The position numbers and the translations under genes are program-made. DNA of 64,000 nt, taken from NCBI RefSeq assembly GCF_002802965.1, contig NZ_NXGA01000001.1, forward strand, positions 1,944,102 to 2,008,101. Reading direction: 5' to 3'. Positions 37,815-47,862 of this stretch are shown one piece after another; within the stretch, counting starts at the first letter, position 1, and every line of letters starts with the position of its first letter. This DNA comes from Sporolactobacillus pectinivorans. Lineage in GTDB: Bacteria > Bacillota > Bacilli > Bacillales > Sporolactobacillaceae. The notes beneath the pieces were generated by a model. That model saw only the letters and a program-made list of their open reading frames with translations. It did no database searches and was not told the DNA's origin.

Positions 37815-39000
37815 CTCCTGTTTCCATGATCGGAATGAATGCAGCTGAATGTTCTGAAAGCATCAGCTGATAGATCGAATGGCCGTCCGTCAGCAGAGAG
37901 TGGAGTTGCTCCCGTACAGTACCCGAAGGATCAAGATCAATGATAAAGATCATCCGTGCGCCGGTCAGACGGGTGCGAATAGCCCGTATCACGCGGTCGA
38001 CCGGCGTTTTTATTTGCCATTTCTGCATGAATGAAAAGAACTCCAATGCTTTTTTCAGTTGACCGACACCCTGATTTTCCTCAAGGACGGTCATTAACGA
38101 AGGCCCCATTGGTTTATTGTTGCAATAGATATCATACGGGTAATGGTGTTTGCACGCATATTCCGCCATAAACGCTGCAGCTGAGAGCTGCCTTTCAAAA
38201 TCCTCCGTTGTCTGAGTCACGTGGTAATTGGGCGTGGACAAAAATAAAAATGTCCAGGACACCTGAGCTACTTTTTCAAACGTCTTTGTTTGAAGTTTTC
38301 CAAGCCGGGCACTTGCCTTCCAATGAATGTGCCTGAATGGATCTGAATGTGCATAATCCCGAATCCCGGCGGGCAGTGTGTAGTCTTTAAAAAGTGACTG
38401 TGAAGCAGGATCGAACCCAAGATTTGCGGGCACGATCCGGTTCAGGCTGTGAACAGGTTCTGGTTTGGGATAGACAATGATGCGGGTTCTGATCATTTCA
38501 TTTGGTCTGAGCGTGCACCGGAACACATGAAAGGGATCCTCGCAGACGATCTCCAGTGTGCGGATTCTGGCTATACCGCGCTGAAGCGCGGTTACCGGGC
38601 AGCTGACCTCTGCTTTTTGTTTTGCCCGCATGGCTATTGCAAAACGAAACGTATGTATAGGAATCCCGGTGGGTGCTGCGGCCAGGCTTACGTTCTTGTC
38701 TGTGGTCAGCTGCCCGCGGGCAGAAATGAATGGGAGGCCCGAAGTATTGACGAATGTCAGGACAAACTGACTGCTTTCGCCAGTGGAAAGATGTAGAGGC
38801 GAGCCTGAGTTGTCCAGGTAAAAATGAGCAATAGTATACTTCAAATACTTTTTTGACAAATAAGCGAGACACAATAAAAAAAGGCCTGTAAGGAGAAGAA
38901 GCAAAGTATTCATGAAAAATCCAAGTAAGAAGAAGATCAAACCAAGTGAATAGAGGAATGTCTGAATCTGAGTTTTCTGATCTTCGACGGACCAGTTCAT
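37798..39000 (-). CDS. DUF58 domain protein
   Basis: A 400-residue protein with two N-terminal membrane segments (about residues 15-48), a beta-rich region and the DUF58 core (AGIRDYAHSDPFRHIHWKASARLGKLQTKTFE). DUF58 proteins resemble von Willebrand factor A domains and work with MoxR ATPases. Residues MIFIIDLDPSGTV near the C-terminus may be the degenerate MIDAS-like strand. It overlaps its upstream and downstream neighbours, so the three genes are translated as one operon. Confidence 0.88.
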   Translation of the reverse strand: MNWSVEDQKTQIQTFLYSLGLIFFLLGFFMNTLLLLLTGLFLLCLAYLSKKYLKYTIAHFYLDNSGSPLHLSTGESSQFVLTFVNTSGLPFISARGQLTTDKNVSLAAAPTGIPIHTFRFAIAMRAKQKAEVSCPVTALQRGIARIRTLEIVCEDPFHVFRCTLRPNEMIRTRIIVYPKPEPVHSLNRIVPANLGFDPASQSLFKDYTLPAGIRDYAHSDPFRHIHWKASARLGKLQTKTFEKVAQVSWTFLFLSTPNYHVTQTTEDFERQLSAAAFMAEYACKHHYPYDIYCNNKPMGPSLMTVLEENQGVGQLKKALEFFSFMQKWQIKTPVDRVIRAIRTRLTGARMIFIIDLDPSGTVREQLHSLLTDGHSIYQLMLSEHSAAFIPIMETGGAAVD

Positions 39001-39941
39001 GGATGGCGGACACCCGATTCCACAGGAACTTCAATCTGTTCCATCAGCTGATTCATGATTTGCTGTTTTGTCGTATGCAGATCTCCCTCCATCGACAAGA
39101 CAAGCCGGTGTGACAGGATGACCGGCGCCATCTCTTTTACATCTTCAGGTACAGCGAAATCTCTCCCGCTTAAAAATGCTTTGCCCTGGACGCCGTGCAT
39201 TAACGCGAGCGTGCCCCGCGGACTGGCGCCGCTGGCGATCCACTCATGATTTCGGGTCGCACGGACGATTTTCAATAAATAGTCTTCGATCTGTCCGTCA
39301 ATCTGTACATGTTTTACCTTTTCCTGCAAAGACAAGATTGCATCAGGCGTAAAAACGGGCTTAAGACCTTCGAGCGGATCGTTTTCACGGTATAGGTGCA
39401 TCATTTCTTTTTCTTCATTTAATGAAGGATATCCGGCCGAAATCTGCATGAAAAAGCGGTCCATCTGGGCTTCGGGGAGGGTGAATGTGCCCTGGGATTC
39501 AATCGGGTTCTGAGTGGCAACGACCATGAAAGGCGCATGGATAGGCAGCGTCTCGCCCTCAATCGTTACCTGACGCTCTTCCATCACTTCAAGCAGGCTG
39601 GATTGGGCACGCGGTGTCGCACGGTTGATTTCATCCGCCAGCAGAATATTTGTCATCACCGGACCCAGTCTTGTCTCAAACTCCTGACTTTTCGGATTAA
39701 AATATTGGATGCCTGTGATGTCTGAAGGAAGAATATCAGGCGTGAACTGAATGCGTTTGAAGGTCCCCTTTATTGATTTGGCCAGGGCTTTTGCCAGCAT
39801 CGTTTTTCCCGTGCCGGGCACATCCTCCATCAACAGATGGCCGCGACAGATCAGCGCAATCATCATATATTCAACAAGCCTGTCCTTCCCGACAAGGACT
39901 TGTCGCACATTCTCTTTCAACTGTTCAAGTTCGTTGATCAT
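38997..39941 (-). CDS. MoxR-family AAA+ ATPase
   Basis: A 314-residue ATPase with Walker A EDVPGTGKTMLAKALA, Walker B ILLADEINRATPRAQSSLLEVMEE, sensor I ATQNPIESQGTF and the sensor II region ASPRGTLALM. MoxR ATPases act as chaperones for assembling or activating partner complexes, here presumably with the DUF58 protein. ATG at 39941 lies 9 bases after AGGAGG; an in-frame ATG at 39974 has no ribosome site. Confidence 0.92.
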   Translation of the reverse strand: MINELEQLKENVRQVLVGKDRLVEYMMIALICRGHLLMEDVPGTGKTMLAKALAKSIKGTFKRIQFTPDILPSDITGIQYFNPKSQEFETRLGPVMTNILLADEINRATPRAQSSLLEVMEERQVTIEGETLPIHAPFMVVATQNPIESQGTFTLPEAQMDRFFMQISAGYPSLNEEKEMMHLYRENDPLEGLKPVFTPDAILSLQEKVKHVQIDGQIEDYLLKIVRATRNHEWIASGASPRGTLALMHGVQGKAFLSGRDFAVPEDVKEMAPVILSHRLVLSMEGDLHTTKQQIMNQLMEQIEVPVESGVRHP

Positions 39942-39976
39942 GTAAACCCGACCTCCTAGCGTTCTTAGTTTCATTT

Positions 39977-39985
39977 ATTATAACA
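39977..39985 (-). promoter_or_regulatory. Extended -10 promoter for the MoxR operon
   Basis: On the minus strand TGTTATAAT (TG-n-TATAAT), about 35 bases before the moxR start. The -35 region is weak. Confidence 0.5.
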
Positions 39986-40070
39986 TTGAAGTTCTCCTTA
40001 TGGCCGTATGCCTCTGTAAAAGTCGTTGGTATTGATGCACGGCAAAGTATCCCGCCCGGCCGTACACGTG

Positions 40071-40079
40071 TGCTATAAT
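40071..40079 (+). promoter_or_regulatory. Extended -10 promoter for mutS
   Basis: TGCTATAAT, 37 bases before the mutS ATG and back to back with the MoxR-operon promoter. No good -35 is present. Confidence 0.5.
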
Positions 40080-40115
40080 AAAATGATGAACACAAGAGGC
40101 CGGGGTGGAACACGG

Positions 40116-42758
40116 ATGAGCTATACACCAATGATTCATCAATATTTGGACATTAAAGCGCAGTATCCGGACGCTTTTTTATTTTTTCGTCTGGGTGATT
40201 TTTATGAACTTTTTTTTGATGACGCAGTGAAGGCTTCAAAAGAGCTGGAAATCGCACTGACGTCGCGCAATGGGGGCAAGGATGAATACATACCGATGTG
40301 CGGTGTGCCCTATCATGCCGTCAAACAATATATCAAAGTCCTGATCGACAAAGGGTACCGGATTGCGATCTGCGAGCAGATGGAAGATCCGAAGCTTGCC
40401 AAGGGTATGGTGAAGCGGGAAGTCATCCAGATGATTACGCCGGGCACTATTATGGAAGATGGATCGCTTGAACCGAAAAAGAACAACTATTTGGCAGCGC
40501 TCAGCGTATTTGGCGACGGCTCGTTTGGCTATGCAATGAGCGATCTGACAACCGGTGAAACAAAAGTGACGATGATTTCCACCTGGGATGGTGTGGTTGC
40601 GGAGCTGGATGCCAATGATGTCCGAGAGATTGTGCTTGATCCTGCCCTTGATCAGGATAAGAGGAAATGGCTGACGGACAGGCTGAATGTGACTCTGTCG
40701 GAAGATGCCAACGATGCCGTACCTGAACAGCTGAAAGCTATCGCTTCAGGCATTGATCAGGAAAAATTGCTGCGACCGCTTGGCCGGTTGCTGAACTATC
40801 TGGTTACGACGCAGAAACGGTCACTGGATCATCTTCAGCAGGCTGATGTTTATCACATCAATGAATATATGATGATCGACCCACACTCCCGGCGTAATCT
40901 TGAATTGACTCAGACGAATCGTGACAAAAAGACATATGGCTCGCTACTGTGGCTGCTTGACGACGTTAAGACGGCAATGGGCGGCAGACGGCTAAAACAA
41001 TGGATTGAAAAGCCGCTTCTGAGTGAAGAAAAAATCGAGGAACGGCTTGCCGCGGTTACCGCGCTGAAAGCACATATGCTGGAACGCGAGACAGTGCGAG
41101 CGTCGCTGAATGAAGTGTACGATCTTGAACGCCTGGTCGGAAGGGTTTCTTTCGGTAACGTGAATCCGCGCGAAGTACTCCAGCTGAAACGGTCACTGGA
41201 TCAGGTGCCGGCGATCAAAAAAACGCTTGCGGAAATTCCGGATGAGTCGCTGGAAGCGTACGGAAATGAAATGGATCCTTGCGAAGCTGTCCGGTCGCTG
41301 ATCGGGAGGGCAATTGTTGACGATCCGCCTTTTTCTACGGCAGACGGCGGAATGATCAGGAAAGGATACGATGAGACTCTGGATCGTTACCGCGATGCTT
41401 CGAAGAATGGTAAACGCTGGATCGCTGAGCTTGAAGCGAAAGAGCGGCAGGAGACAGGCATTAAATCACTGAAAATCGGTTATAACCGCGTATTTGGCTA
41501 CTATATTGAAGTTTCCCGTCCCAATCTGAAGCTGCTACCCGAAGGCCGCTATGAACGGAGACAGACCTTATCCAATGCCGAGCGCTTTATTACTCCGGAA
41601 CTTAAAGAAAAAGAGCGGGTTATTCTGGAGGCAGAAGAAAAGCGGGTCGGTCTTGAATATCAGCTTTTCAGTGATGTGCGTATGAAAATCAAAGAATATG
41701 CGGTCGGGCTGCAAAAATTGGCCCGTCTGGTCAGCGGACTCGATGTCCTGCAGAGTTTTGCTTCGGTCAGCGATAAGAACGGTTATATCCGCCCTGACTT
41801 TTCAAAAGACCGGATGCTCTCGATAAAAAACAGCCGCCATCCCGTCATTGAACAGGTGATGAAGGACGGGGCATTCGTCTCTAATGATATACATATGGAC
41901 AAGGCCTGCGATATGCTGCTGATCACCGGACCGAACATGGGCGGAAAAAGCACCTATATGCGCCAGGCTGCGCTAACCGCCATTATGGCTCAGATCGGCT
42001 GTTTTGTTCCGGCTGATCTGGCCGTTCTGCCGATCTTTGACCAGATTTTTACCCGGATCGGCGCGGCCGATGACTTAGTCTCCGGGCAGAGTACGTTCAT
42101 GGTTGAAATGGATGAAGCCAGATATGCCCTGACTCATGCCACACAAAACAGTCTGATTTTGCTTGACGAGATCGGACGCGGGACGTCAACTTATGACGGG
42201 ATTGCGATTGCCCAGGCGATTGTGGAATACATTCATCAGCATATTTCTGCCAAAACATTTTTCTCGACACACTATCATGAATTGACTTTTTTGGAGGATA
42301 AACTACCCAGACTGAAAAATGTTCACGTCGGTGCCATTGAAGAGCATGGCAATGTGGTTTTTCTGCACAAAGTTCTGGACGGCCAGGCTGATAAAAGCTA
42401 CGGCATCCATGTTGCAAAGCTTGCCGGGCTTCCAGCCGATTTGATCGAACGAGCAGACGAGATTCTGAAGGGACTGGAGAAGGAGAAGGGGACGGGGACG
42501 GCTGAACATTCCAGTCAGGCTCCAGCTGTCGTAGAAGAAACTGCTGCAGCTGAAGAATCTTCTAGCGCTGACACCGAGGACGGTGAACCGGAACAGCTTG
42601 ATCTGTTCGGAAGTCCTGAGACCAGACGCAGTGGCAAAGCGATGAATCGCCGCGAACAGAAAGTCATTCATGAGCTCGGAAAACTGGATCTGATGACGAT
42701 GACGCCAATGGATGCGATGAACCGGCTGTTTACGCTCCAGAAAGAATTGAAAAAATGA
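40116..42758 (+). CDS. mutS: DNA mismatch repair protein MutS
   Basis: MutS recognises mismatches and loops. The 880-residue protein has the mismatch-binding Phe-x-Glu in FFRLGDFYELFF, the ATPase Walker A GPNMGGKSTYMRQ and LLDEIGRGTSTYDG, and a C-terminal part ending LFTLQKELKK. The frame is open back to 40026, but the family starts a few residues before YTPMI-QYL, and GGGGTGG precedes ATG 40116. A Glu/Ala/Ser-rich insert (about residues 795-830) forms a flexible linker. mutL follows after 36 bases. Confidence 0.97.
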   Translation: MSYTPMIHQYLDIKAQYPDAFLFFRLGDFYELFFDDAVKASKELEIALTSRNGGKDEYIPMCGVPYHAVKQYIKVLIDKGYRIAICEQMEDPKLAKGMVKREVIQMITPGTIMEDGSLEPKKNNYLAALSVFGDGSFGYAMSDLTTGETKVTMISTWDGVVAELDANDVREIVLDPALDQDKRKWLTDRLNVTLSEDANDAVPEQLKAIASGIDQEKLLRPLGRLLNYLVTTQKRSLDHLQQADVYHINEYMMIDPHSRRNLELTQTNRDKKTYGSLLWLLDDVKTAMGGRRLKQWIEKPLLSEEKIEERLAAVTALKAHMLERETVRASLNEVYDLERLVGRVSFGNVNPREVLQLKRSLDQVPAIKKTLAEIPDESLEAYGNEMDPCEAVRSLIGRAIVDDPPFSTADGGMIRKGYDETLDRYRDASKNGKRWIAELEAKERQETGIKSLKIGYNRVFGYYIEVSRPNLKLLPEGRYERRQTLSNAERFITPELKEKERVILEAEEKRVGLEYQLFSDVRMKIKEYAVGLQKLARLVSGLDVLQSFASVSDKNGYIRPDFSKDRMLSIKNSRHPVIEQVMKDGAFVSNDIHMDKACDMLLITGPNMGGKSTYMRQAALTAIMAQIGCFVPADLAVLPIFDQIFTRIGAADDLVSGQSTFMVEMDEARYALTHATQNSLILLDEIGRGTSTYDGIAIAQAIVEYIHQHISAKTFFSTHYHELTFLEDKLPRLKNVHVGAIEEHGNVVFLHKVLDGQADKSYGIHVAKLAGLPADLIERADEILKGLEKEKGTGTAEHSSQAPAVVEETAAAEESSSADTEDGEPEQLDLFGSPETRRSGKAMNRREQKVIHELGKLDLMTMTPMDAMNRLFTLQKELKK

Positions 42759-42794
42759 AGTTTTGCCGAGTTGATTTGAAAGAAGGGGTACGAA

Positions 42795-44672
42795 TTGGGT
42801 GTAATCCAAAGACTAAGTGAATCACTGGCCAACAAAATCGCAGCTGGAGAAGTGGTCGAACGTCCAGCGTCAGTCGTCAAAGAGCTGGCAGAAAATGCGA
42901 TTGATGCCGGAGCGACATCAGTCAAAATCGACATCGAAGAAGGCGGCCTGAAAGCGATCAAAGTGACAGATAATGGACGCGGTTTTGCACCTGAGGACTG
43001 CCTGATCGCTTTCGAGCGTCATGCGACAAGCAAGATTCATGAGGATTCCGATCTCTTTCATATACACACACTCGGCTTTCGCGGTGAAGCACTGCCAAGC
43101 ATCGCGGCTGTCTCATACCTGGAACTGAAAACTTCGGACGGCGTGAATTCCGGCACACACCTTGTTCTTCAGGGCGGACATGTTATTCAGTCGGGCCACA
43201 CGCAGAGCCGGAAGGGAACGGAAATAACCGTTAGCCGTCTTTTCTACAATACGCCGGCAAGGCTGAAATACTTGAAAAGCATTCACACTGAACTTGGAAA
43301 AATCACTGATGTGGTTGACCGAATGGCATTATCATACCCGCATGTCCGTTTTATCTTGACGCATGATGACGGTAAAGCTGTTTTCCAGACAAACGGCAGC
43401 GGTGAACTGAGCCATGTGCTGGCCTCGATTTACGGTATCCGGACGGCTAAAGCCGCTGTACCGTTTTCCGGTGATTCCATGGACTTTCATATCGAGGGAC
43501 TGGCTGTGCATCCGCAGATTTCCCGCGCCGGCCGCCAGTACGTCTATATCTTTGTCAATGATCGCTTTATTCGTAACTACCCGATCTTTAACAGTATTTT
43601 GGAGGGCTACCATACTTTGCTGATGGTCGGGCGCTATCCGATCTGCGCGATTCATATTAAAATGGATCCTTCGCTGATTGATGTCAACGTTCATCCGGCC
43701 AAACTGGAAGCCAGAATCAGCAAAGAAAAAGATCTGTGTGAACTGATCACAAAAACGATCCGTGAAGCTTTTCACCGGCAACGACTGATACCGTCTGTCG
43801 ACACAAGGGAGCGCCAGCTGCGTCCTCAAAACACCCAGCAAGCGATGGATTTCTCTCCTGACGTCGCCATTGGACCGGATCTTTCTGACGATCATGCTCC
43901 TTTCTTCTCATCAGATATGCAATCTATCAGCGGCGAAGAAATTTTTCCTGAACAGGTGCATGAATCCGGAGCAGAAGAATCAGTTGAAAACGAATCTTAT
44001 CATCAAACTGCGACTACAACTGAAGCGGCTGATCTTAATGGATTTTCAGATGATCACATTCAATCAAACGAAGAACCTGAACCTGCTCGGCGCATGCCGA
44101 AACTTTATCCAATCGGACAGATGCACGGCACGTATATTTTCGCCCAAAATGAAGAAGGCCTCTATATCATTGATCAGCACGCCGCCCAGGAACGGATCAA
44201 TTATGAATATTACCGCGAAAAAGTGGGTGAGAATGCCCGTGAAGTTCAGGAACTGCTTGTCCCGATGACTTTTGAGTTCTCAGATTCAGAATATGAAACC
44301 GTGATGGAATATCACGATTATCTGAAAGAGATCGGACTCGATTTCGAACCCTTCGGCGAGCGTTCATTGATCGTCCGTTCACACCCGACCTGGATGCCCA
44401 AAGGCCGCGAACCTCAGCTGATTGAGGACACCGTCCAGCAGCTGATTGAAGGCGGAAAAGTCTCAATTAAAAAGCTGCGTGAGGATCTGGCCAAGATGAT
44501 GTCCTGCAAGCGGGCGATCAAAGCCAATCATTATCTACGTCCGGATGAAATTCAAGCACTGCTTGATTCGCTCAGCAAGGCGAAGGACCCCTTCACTTGC
44601 CCGCACGGCAGGCCGGTACTTGTGCACTTTACCCCCTACGAAATGGAAAAGATGTTTAAACGTGTGCAGTAA
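42795..44672 (+). CDS. mutL: DNA mismatch repair protein MutL
   Basis: MutL couples MutS to strand removal. The 625-residue protein has the GHKL ATPase motifs ([36 protein letters not shown]) and the C-terminal endonuclease metal motif [12 protein letters not shown], meaning it can nick DNA itself as in other bacteria without MutH. The middle linker is acidic and variable (about residues 350-430). TTG start after GAAAGAAGGGG. It is the last conserved backbone gene; accessory sequence begins within 60 bases of its stop. Confidence 0.96.
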   Translation: MGVIQRLSESLANKIAAGEVVERPASVVKELAENAIDAGATSVKIDIEEGGLKAIKVTDNGRGFAPEDCLIAFERHATSKIHEDSDLFHIHTLGFRGEALPSIAAVSYLELKTSDGVNSGTHLVLQGGHVIQSGHTQSRKGTEITVSRLFYNTPARLKYLKSIHTELGKITDVVDRMALSYPHVRFILTHDDGKAVFQTNGSGELSHVLASIYGIRTAKAAVPFSGDSMDFHIEGLAVHPQISRAGRQYVYIFVNDRFIRNYPIFNSILEGYHTLLMVGRYPICAIHIKMDPSLIDVNVHPAKLEARISKEKDLCELITKTIREAFHRQRLIPSVDTRERQLRPQNTQQAMDFSPDVAIGPDLSDDHAPFFSSDMQSISGEEIFPEQVHESGAEESVENESYHQTATTTEAADLNGFSDDHIQSNEEPEPARRMPKLYPIGQMHGTYIFAQNEEGLYIIDQHAAQERINYEYYREKVGENAREVQELLVPMTFEFSDSEYETVMEYHDYLKEIGLDFEPFGERSLIVRSHPTWMPKGREPQLIEDTVQQLIEGGKVSIKKLREDLAKMMSCKRAIKANHYLRPDEIQALLDSLSKAKDPFTCPHGRPVLVHFTPYEMEKMFKRVQ

Positions 44673-44725
44673 GGAGGTTCTTGAGAGGGGTATTGTCTAT
44701 CCGCTCCCATTTTGCCCCCAGAAAT

Positions 44726-45330
44726 ATTATTTATCGAGATAAGCCTGAAGATTTGTGACAAGTTCATTCTCCAGATTACGAGTGAAGTGAACATATACAT
44801 TGACGGTCATTGTAACATCTGAGTGACCTAATCGCGTGCTTACAGACTGAATATCTGCGCCGCTTTCAAGAAGCATAATTGCATGCGTGTGGCGCAGCCC
44901 ATGAGGTGTGATGTGATGGAGGCTTGTCTTTATCTTTAGCTAGGATTAAATTAATCACCTTGTTGACGCCGTATTCACCCATCTCACGACCGTTTGGAAT
45001 GATGAGCATATAATCAGAATCAAAGTAGATTTTATGTTTCATGCGCTGCTTTTTTTGCCAAGTCTGATGCGGCTTTAACTGAGCGACGAGTGTGTCATCA
45101 ACGGCAATTGTGCGGATGCTGGTTGGTGTCTTTGGTGGATGGCGGCCGGTCTTGTCGCGTGACTTCGTGATCTTGATTCGCTTGTGTGCCAGGTCGATAT
45201 CGTTCCACTTCAGGGCGAGCATCTCGCCTTTCCGCATGCCCGTTCGTAAAAACAGAGAAACCATGATAAATTGTGAAAAGGGGATGTTGCCGCCGCATTC
45301 ATGAAGATGCTGACTTCTTCTATAGAGACA
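44726..45330 (-). pseudogene. Tyrosine recombinase (phage integrase), decayed
   Basis: Read on the minus strand, pieces in different frames rebuild an integrase C-terminal half: SIEEVSIFMNAAA, then TGMRKGEMLALKWNDIDL (first catalytic Arg), the middle, then after a frameshift near 44935 the HGLRHTHAIMLLESGADIQSVSTRLGHSDVTMTVNVYVHF segment with His, Arg, His and the Tyr. A second frame break lies near 45285. The N-terminal DNA-binding part is missing. It ends 54 bases after mutL, pointing to an old integrated element whose left end adjoins mutL. Confidence 0.85.
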
Positions 45331-45468
45331 GCAAAGAGAAAAGTTGCTAAGTACGGTGAAGGAGAATTGTTTTAAAGTGAGAGAATTCTGCACGAATATA
45401 TCAAGTTAGCTCTTTATGCAGCCTTTTACAATTTGTTTATGGGGAGTATGAAAGATGATTATTAAAGC

Positions 45469-45546
45469 ATCAGTAATGGCTGGGCGCAGATTAAGAGCGG
45501 TACCGTTCATGTGTATGTCGGAGCGAAGTTTTTAAAGAAGAAATGA
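45469..45546 (+). pseudogene. Fragment of an SH3-type cell-wall binding domain
   Basis: The frame reads ISNGWAQIKSGTVHVYVGAKFLKKK and stops. The N-G-W-x-x-I and V-x-x-x-FL-KK spacing is that of the last strands of bacterial SH3 domains in phage or autolysin hydrolases. The rest of such a gene is absent; a stop codon lies just upstream. It is probably the tail of a deleted lysin. Confidence 0.5.
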
Positions 45547-45699
45547 CATAATGAAAAAGCCCGGGTCACCGGGTGTACATAATAAGCTATAATGATCCTA
45601 AAATATTTATGGAGTAGAGCAAATATGGATAAAACGGATTGAAGTACTTTAATTTTAGTCGGTGGCTATATTGTTCCATAAAAAGAGGGAAGACTTTTT

Positions 45700-46026
45700 A
45701 TGTTTAAAAACAAGAAACTGAGTCGGAAAGAGTATGAAGATACAATTCTAGAAAAAGTCTATGATCTTATCCTTGATGAACAAACAAAAGATGATGAACG
45801 CGACGAGTTAATTACTTTTAAAAATGATGTTGGAAAAGGCAAAGATTTTGAAAGACAACTAATGAATTTAGCCGAAGGGCTCCGACAAATAGCCGTTAAA
45901 GGAATAACAGCTCAAACTAAACTAAGTCCTCGGGTTGGTGAATTTTATATGGAAATTTCAACCACGGGATTGCTTAAAAGAAATCTAGCTAATGGAATTG
46001 CTGCAACGGGAATAATTTTTCATTAG
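45700..46026 (+). CDS. Putative bacteriocin immunity protein (EntA-immunity-like)
   Basis: A 108-residue, mostly helical, charged protein: YEDTILEKVYDLILDEQTKDDERDELITFKNDVGKGKDFERQLMNLAEGLRQIAVK..LSPRVGEFYMEIS, split here by dots. The helix spacing (LYDLILD, ERDxLI, KGKxFxR, LRxLAIK-like, LSPxxxxFY) resembles immunity proteins of class II bacteriocins in lactic acid bacteria. No bacteriocin gene is visible nearby. GAGGGAAGAC lies before the ATG. The low-GC sequence differs from the backbone. The function is a similarity-based guess. Confidence 0.5.
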   Translation: MFKNKKLSRKEYEDTILEKVYDLILDEQTKDDERDELITFKNDVGKGKDFERQLMNLAEGLRQIAVKGITAQTKLSPRVGEFYMEISTTGLLKRNLANGIAATGIIFH

Positions 46027-46101
46027 AGACAATTTTCTAAGCCGAACAATTTCAATATCTGTGCAAAAGAAGGTAAACTGCTTAACGCGGGCTCCTTTTT
46101 C

Positions 46102-46130
46102 ATACATAATAAAAGCCGGTCATTGACCGG
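46102..46130 (+). repeat. 29-base repeat, copy A (shared with 63024-63052)
   Basis: ATACATAATAAAAGCCGG followed by TCATTGACCGG; 27 of 29 bases match the copy at 63024. It contains the stem CCGGTCA/TGACCGG and lies just beyond the 3' end of a minus-strand gene, so it may act as its terminator. A shorter relative (TACATAATAAGC preceded by CCCGG..CCGGG) lies at 45560-45588. Confidence 0.65.
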
Positions 46131-46157
46131 TAAATACGCTTACCTTTTATGAAAATC

Positions 46158-46613
46158 TTATTTGTAAAGACCTTCTTCAATCCTATCATGAACAAAATCA
46201 TTATTTGGGTCAATTTCAAGGACCTTTTGGGCAATTTTCTTTGCTTCTTCATCGCTTACCATTTCATCAGGCTCATAGTTAAGTCGTAATAAATTGCAAA
46301 GAAGCTCTGGATATAGTGGGTCTTTTTCATTACTTAATTCCAACGCTCTCCGTGCATGGTAAAGTTGAACATCTGGTGCTCCATCAAAATTATTTAAGAT
46401 AAAAGCAAATATGTTATATAACATATTATGCAAAACAGGCGATTCCTTTTCTAGTAAAAGATTGAGAATGACAGTATACCAAATCAAATTATCATTATCG
46501 CTGTCGATAAACTCGACGATGTCATCATACAAGTTTGCCGGACTTAAGTTTCTAGCATATGGAATCGCTTTATTAAGCTCGTGATTTTTTAATAACGTGC
46601 CTAATTTATTCAT
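46158..46613 (-). CDS. Putative immunity protein next to a toxin remnant
   Basis: A 151-residue helical protein (NKLGTLLKNHELNKAIPYARN ... YHARRALELSNEKDPLYPELLCNLLRL ... AKKIAQKVLEIDPNNDFVHDRIEEGLYK, separate segments). The last part resembles a tetratricopeptide-like helix pair. I do not recognise the family. ATG at 46613 overlaps the stop of a fragmentary frame that looks like the end of a polymorphic toxin, which is the usual place for an immunity gene. A GTG at 46628 is in frame but would overlap that fragment more. Confidence 0.55.
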   Translation of the reverse strand: MNKLGTLLKNHELNKAIPYARNLSPANLYDDIVEFIDSDNDNLIWYTVILNLLLEKESPVLHNMLYNIFAFILNNFDGAPDVQLYHARRALELSNEKDPLYPELLCNLLRLNYEPDEMVSDEEAKKIAQKVLEIDPNNDFVHDRIEEGLYK

Positions 46614-46824
46614 TTTCTTTTCACCCACGCATCAGATATTATTGATTTTCCGTCCATATTTCTATAAGTAACTTGTATATATTCATTATGATATTTGTAT
46701 ATCTTTATGAATATCTGATTTTTTCTAGAGCAGTTTTTCCATAAGGTTCTGGCTTCCCTTTCTCAAAAGCCGTCTGCACATATTTTTTAACATGTATTCT
46801 CGGTAATCTTTGCCCAAAGATGTT
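46610..46824 (-). pseudogene. C-terminal remnant of a probable polymorphic toxin
   Basis: Minus strand, two frames: NIFGQRLPRIHVKKYVQTAFEKGKPEPYGKTALEKI (then stop) and, shifted, IYKYHNEYIQVTYRNMDGKSIISDAWVKRK ending at 46610. The second piece looks like the last strands of a secreted-toxin domain (Y-GEYI-V-Y...GK--I-DAWVK). No upstream LXG or other delivery domain remains. Its stop overlaps the start of the next gene, a classic toxin-immunity arrangement. The sequence further upstream (46825-47114) is AT-rich and shows no gene, only an AACACC/GGTGTT hairpin at 46921-46944. Confidence 0.5.
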
Positions 46825-47114
46825 TTGGTTTAGTTATTTTGTTCTGCGTTTTGTGCTAGGCTTGGAGTAAGCCATTATAAAATCTGCCTCTTTCATTTAG
46901 AGTTTCGTCGCTCTAATGATAACACCGGATTTTATGATGGTGTTTTATTATCCCAACCTAACTCGCTAATTTGATTTTACAACTGGCCCTATTAATTTTT
47001 TTGGCTATCCTTAATAAAAATTATTGAAAAAAAAGTAGAAAATTCATTTACTTTATTTAACAACGGTTGTATGATGATGTAAAAATGATATCACTTTTAT
47101 ATCATGGAGGGATT

Positions 47115-47849
47115 TTGAAAGAAAAATCCATTTTTAAAATGAATGGTTTTGTAGCACCTTGTCCTTGCGCGTTAATATGCATTATTGGTGGGATTTACTT
47201 AGTCATTAATAACCTATCTGTTGGAGGAAAAATAGGCGCGATCGTAGTGATTACTCTTGGCTTAATCATTGCGTGTAATGAATTTTACAAGCGAAAAGTT
47301 AAAGGCAAATGATTTAGAAGGAAATCCAATTGAAATTGCTTTAGTGGTGGTTTATAAAGTTAATGATTCAGCTAAAGTATTGTTTGACGTTGAAAACTAT
47401 GAAAAATTTATTCAAATCCAAAGTGAAACAGGAATTCATCATATTGCGAGTAGATATGCTTATGATTTGTACGAAAATGTTGGCGAAGATACCCTAACTC
47501 TAAGACAAAACAGTGATGAAATTGCAGAAGTTCTTGTTAATGATTTACAAAAGAGACTGGATGTTGCCGGTGTCAGTGTGATTGAATCCCGAATTATGCA
47601 TCTTGCTTATTCTCAATAAATTGCAGCTTCTATGCTTCAAAGACAACAAGCGAATGCCGTTTTATTTGCTCGTAAAGTGATTGTTGACGGAGCAGTGGGC
47701 TTGTAAAAGCAGCGATTGAACAGCTTCAAGAACAGGAAATCGTCGAGCTGGATGAAGGAAAAAAGGCACAGATTGTCAATAATCTAATGGTAGCTATTGT
47801 TTCGGAGAAGGGAACACAGCCTATTATCAATACTGGGAGTATTTATTAA
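47115..47849 (+). pseudogene. Decayed second SPFH-domain gene
   Basis: Homologue of the intact SPFH gene at 27384. It starts the same way (TTG, KEKSIFKMNGF against [11 protein letters not shown]) but has lost about 45 residues after the second membrane segment with a frame change near 47270. It continues in another frame ([26 protein letters not shown]), has an in-frame TAA near 47617 where the intact copy has Glu, and shifts again near 47705 before ending IINTGSIY. At least three lesions, so it is not functional as one protein. Confidence 0.9.
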
Positions 47850-47862
47850 GGTTGTGATGTAA

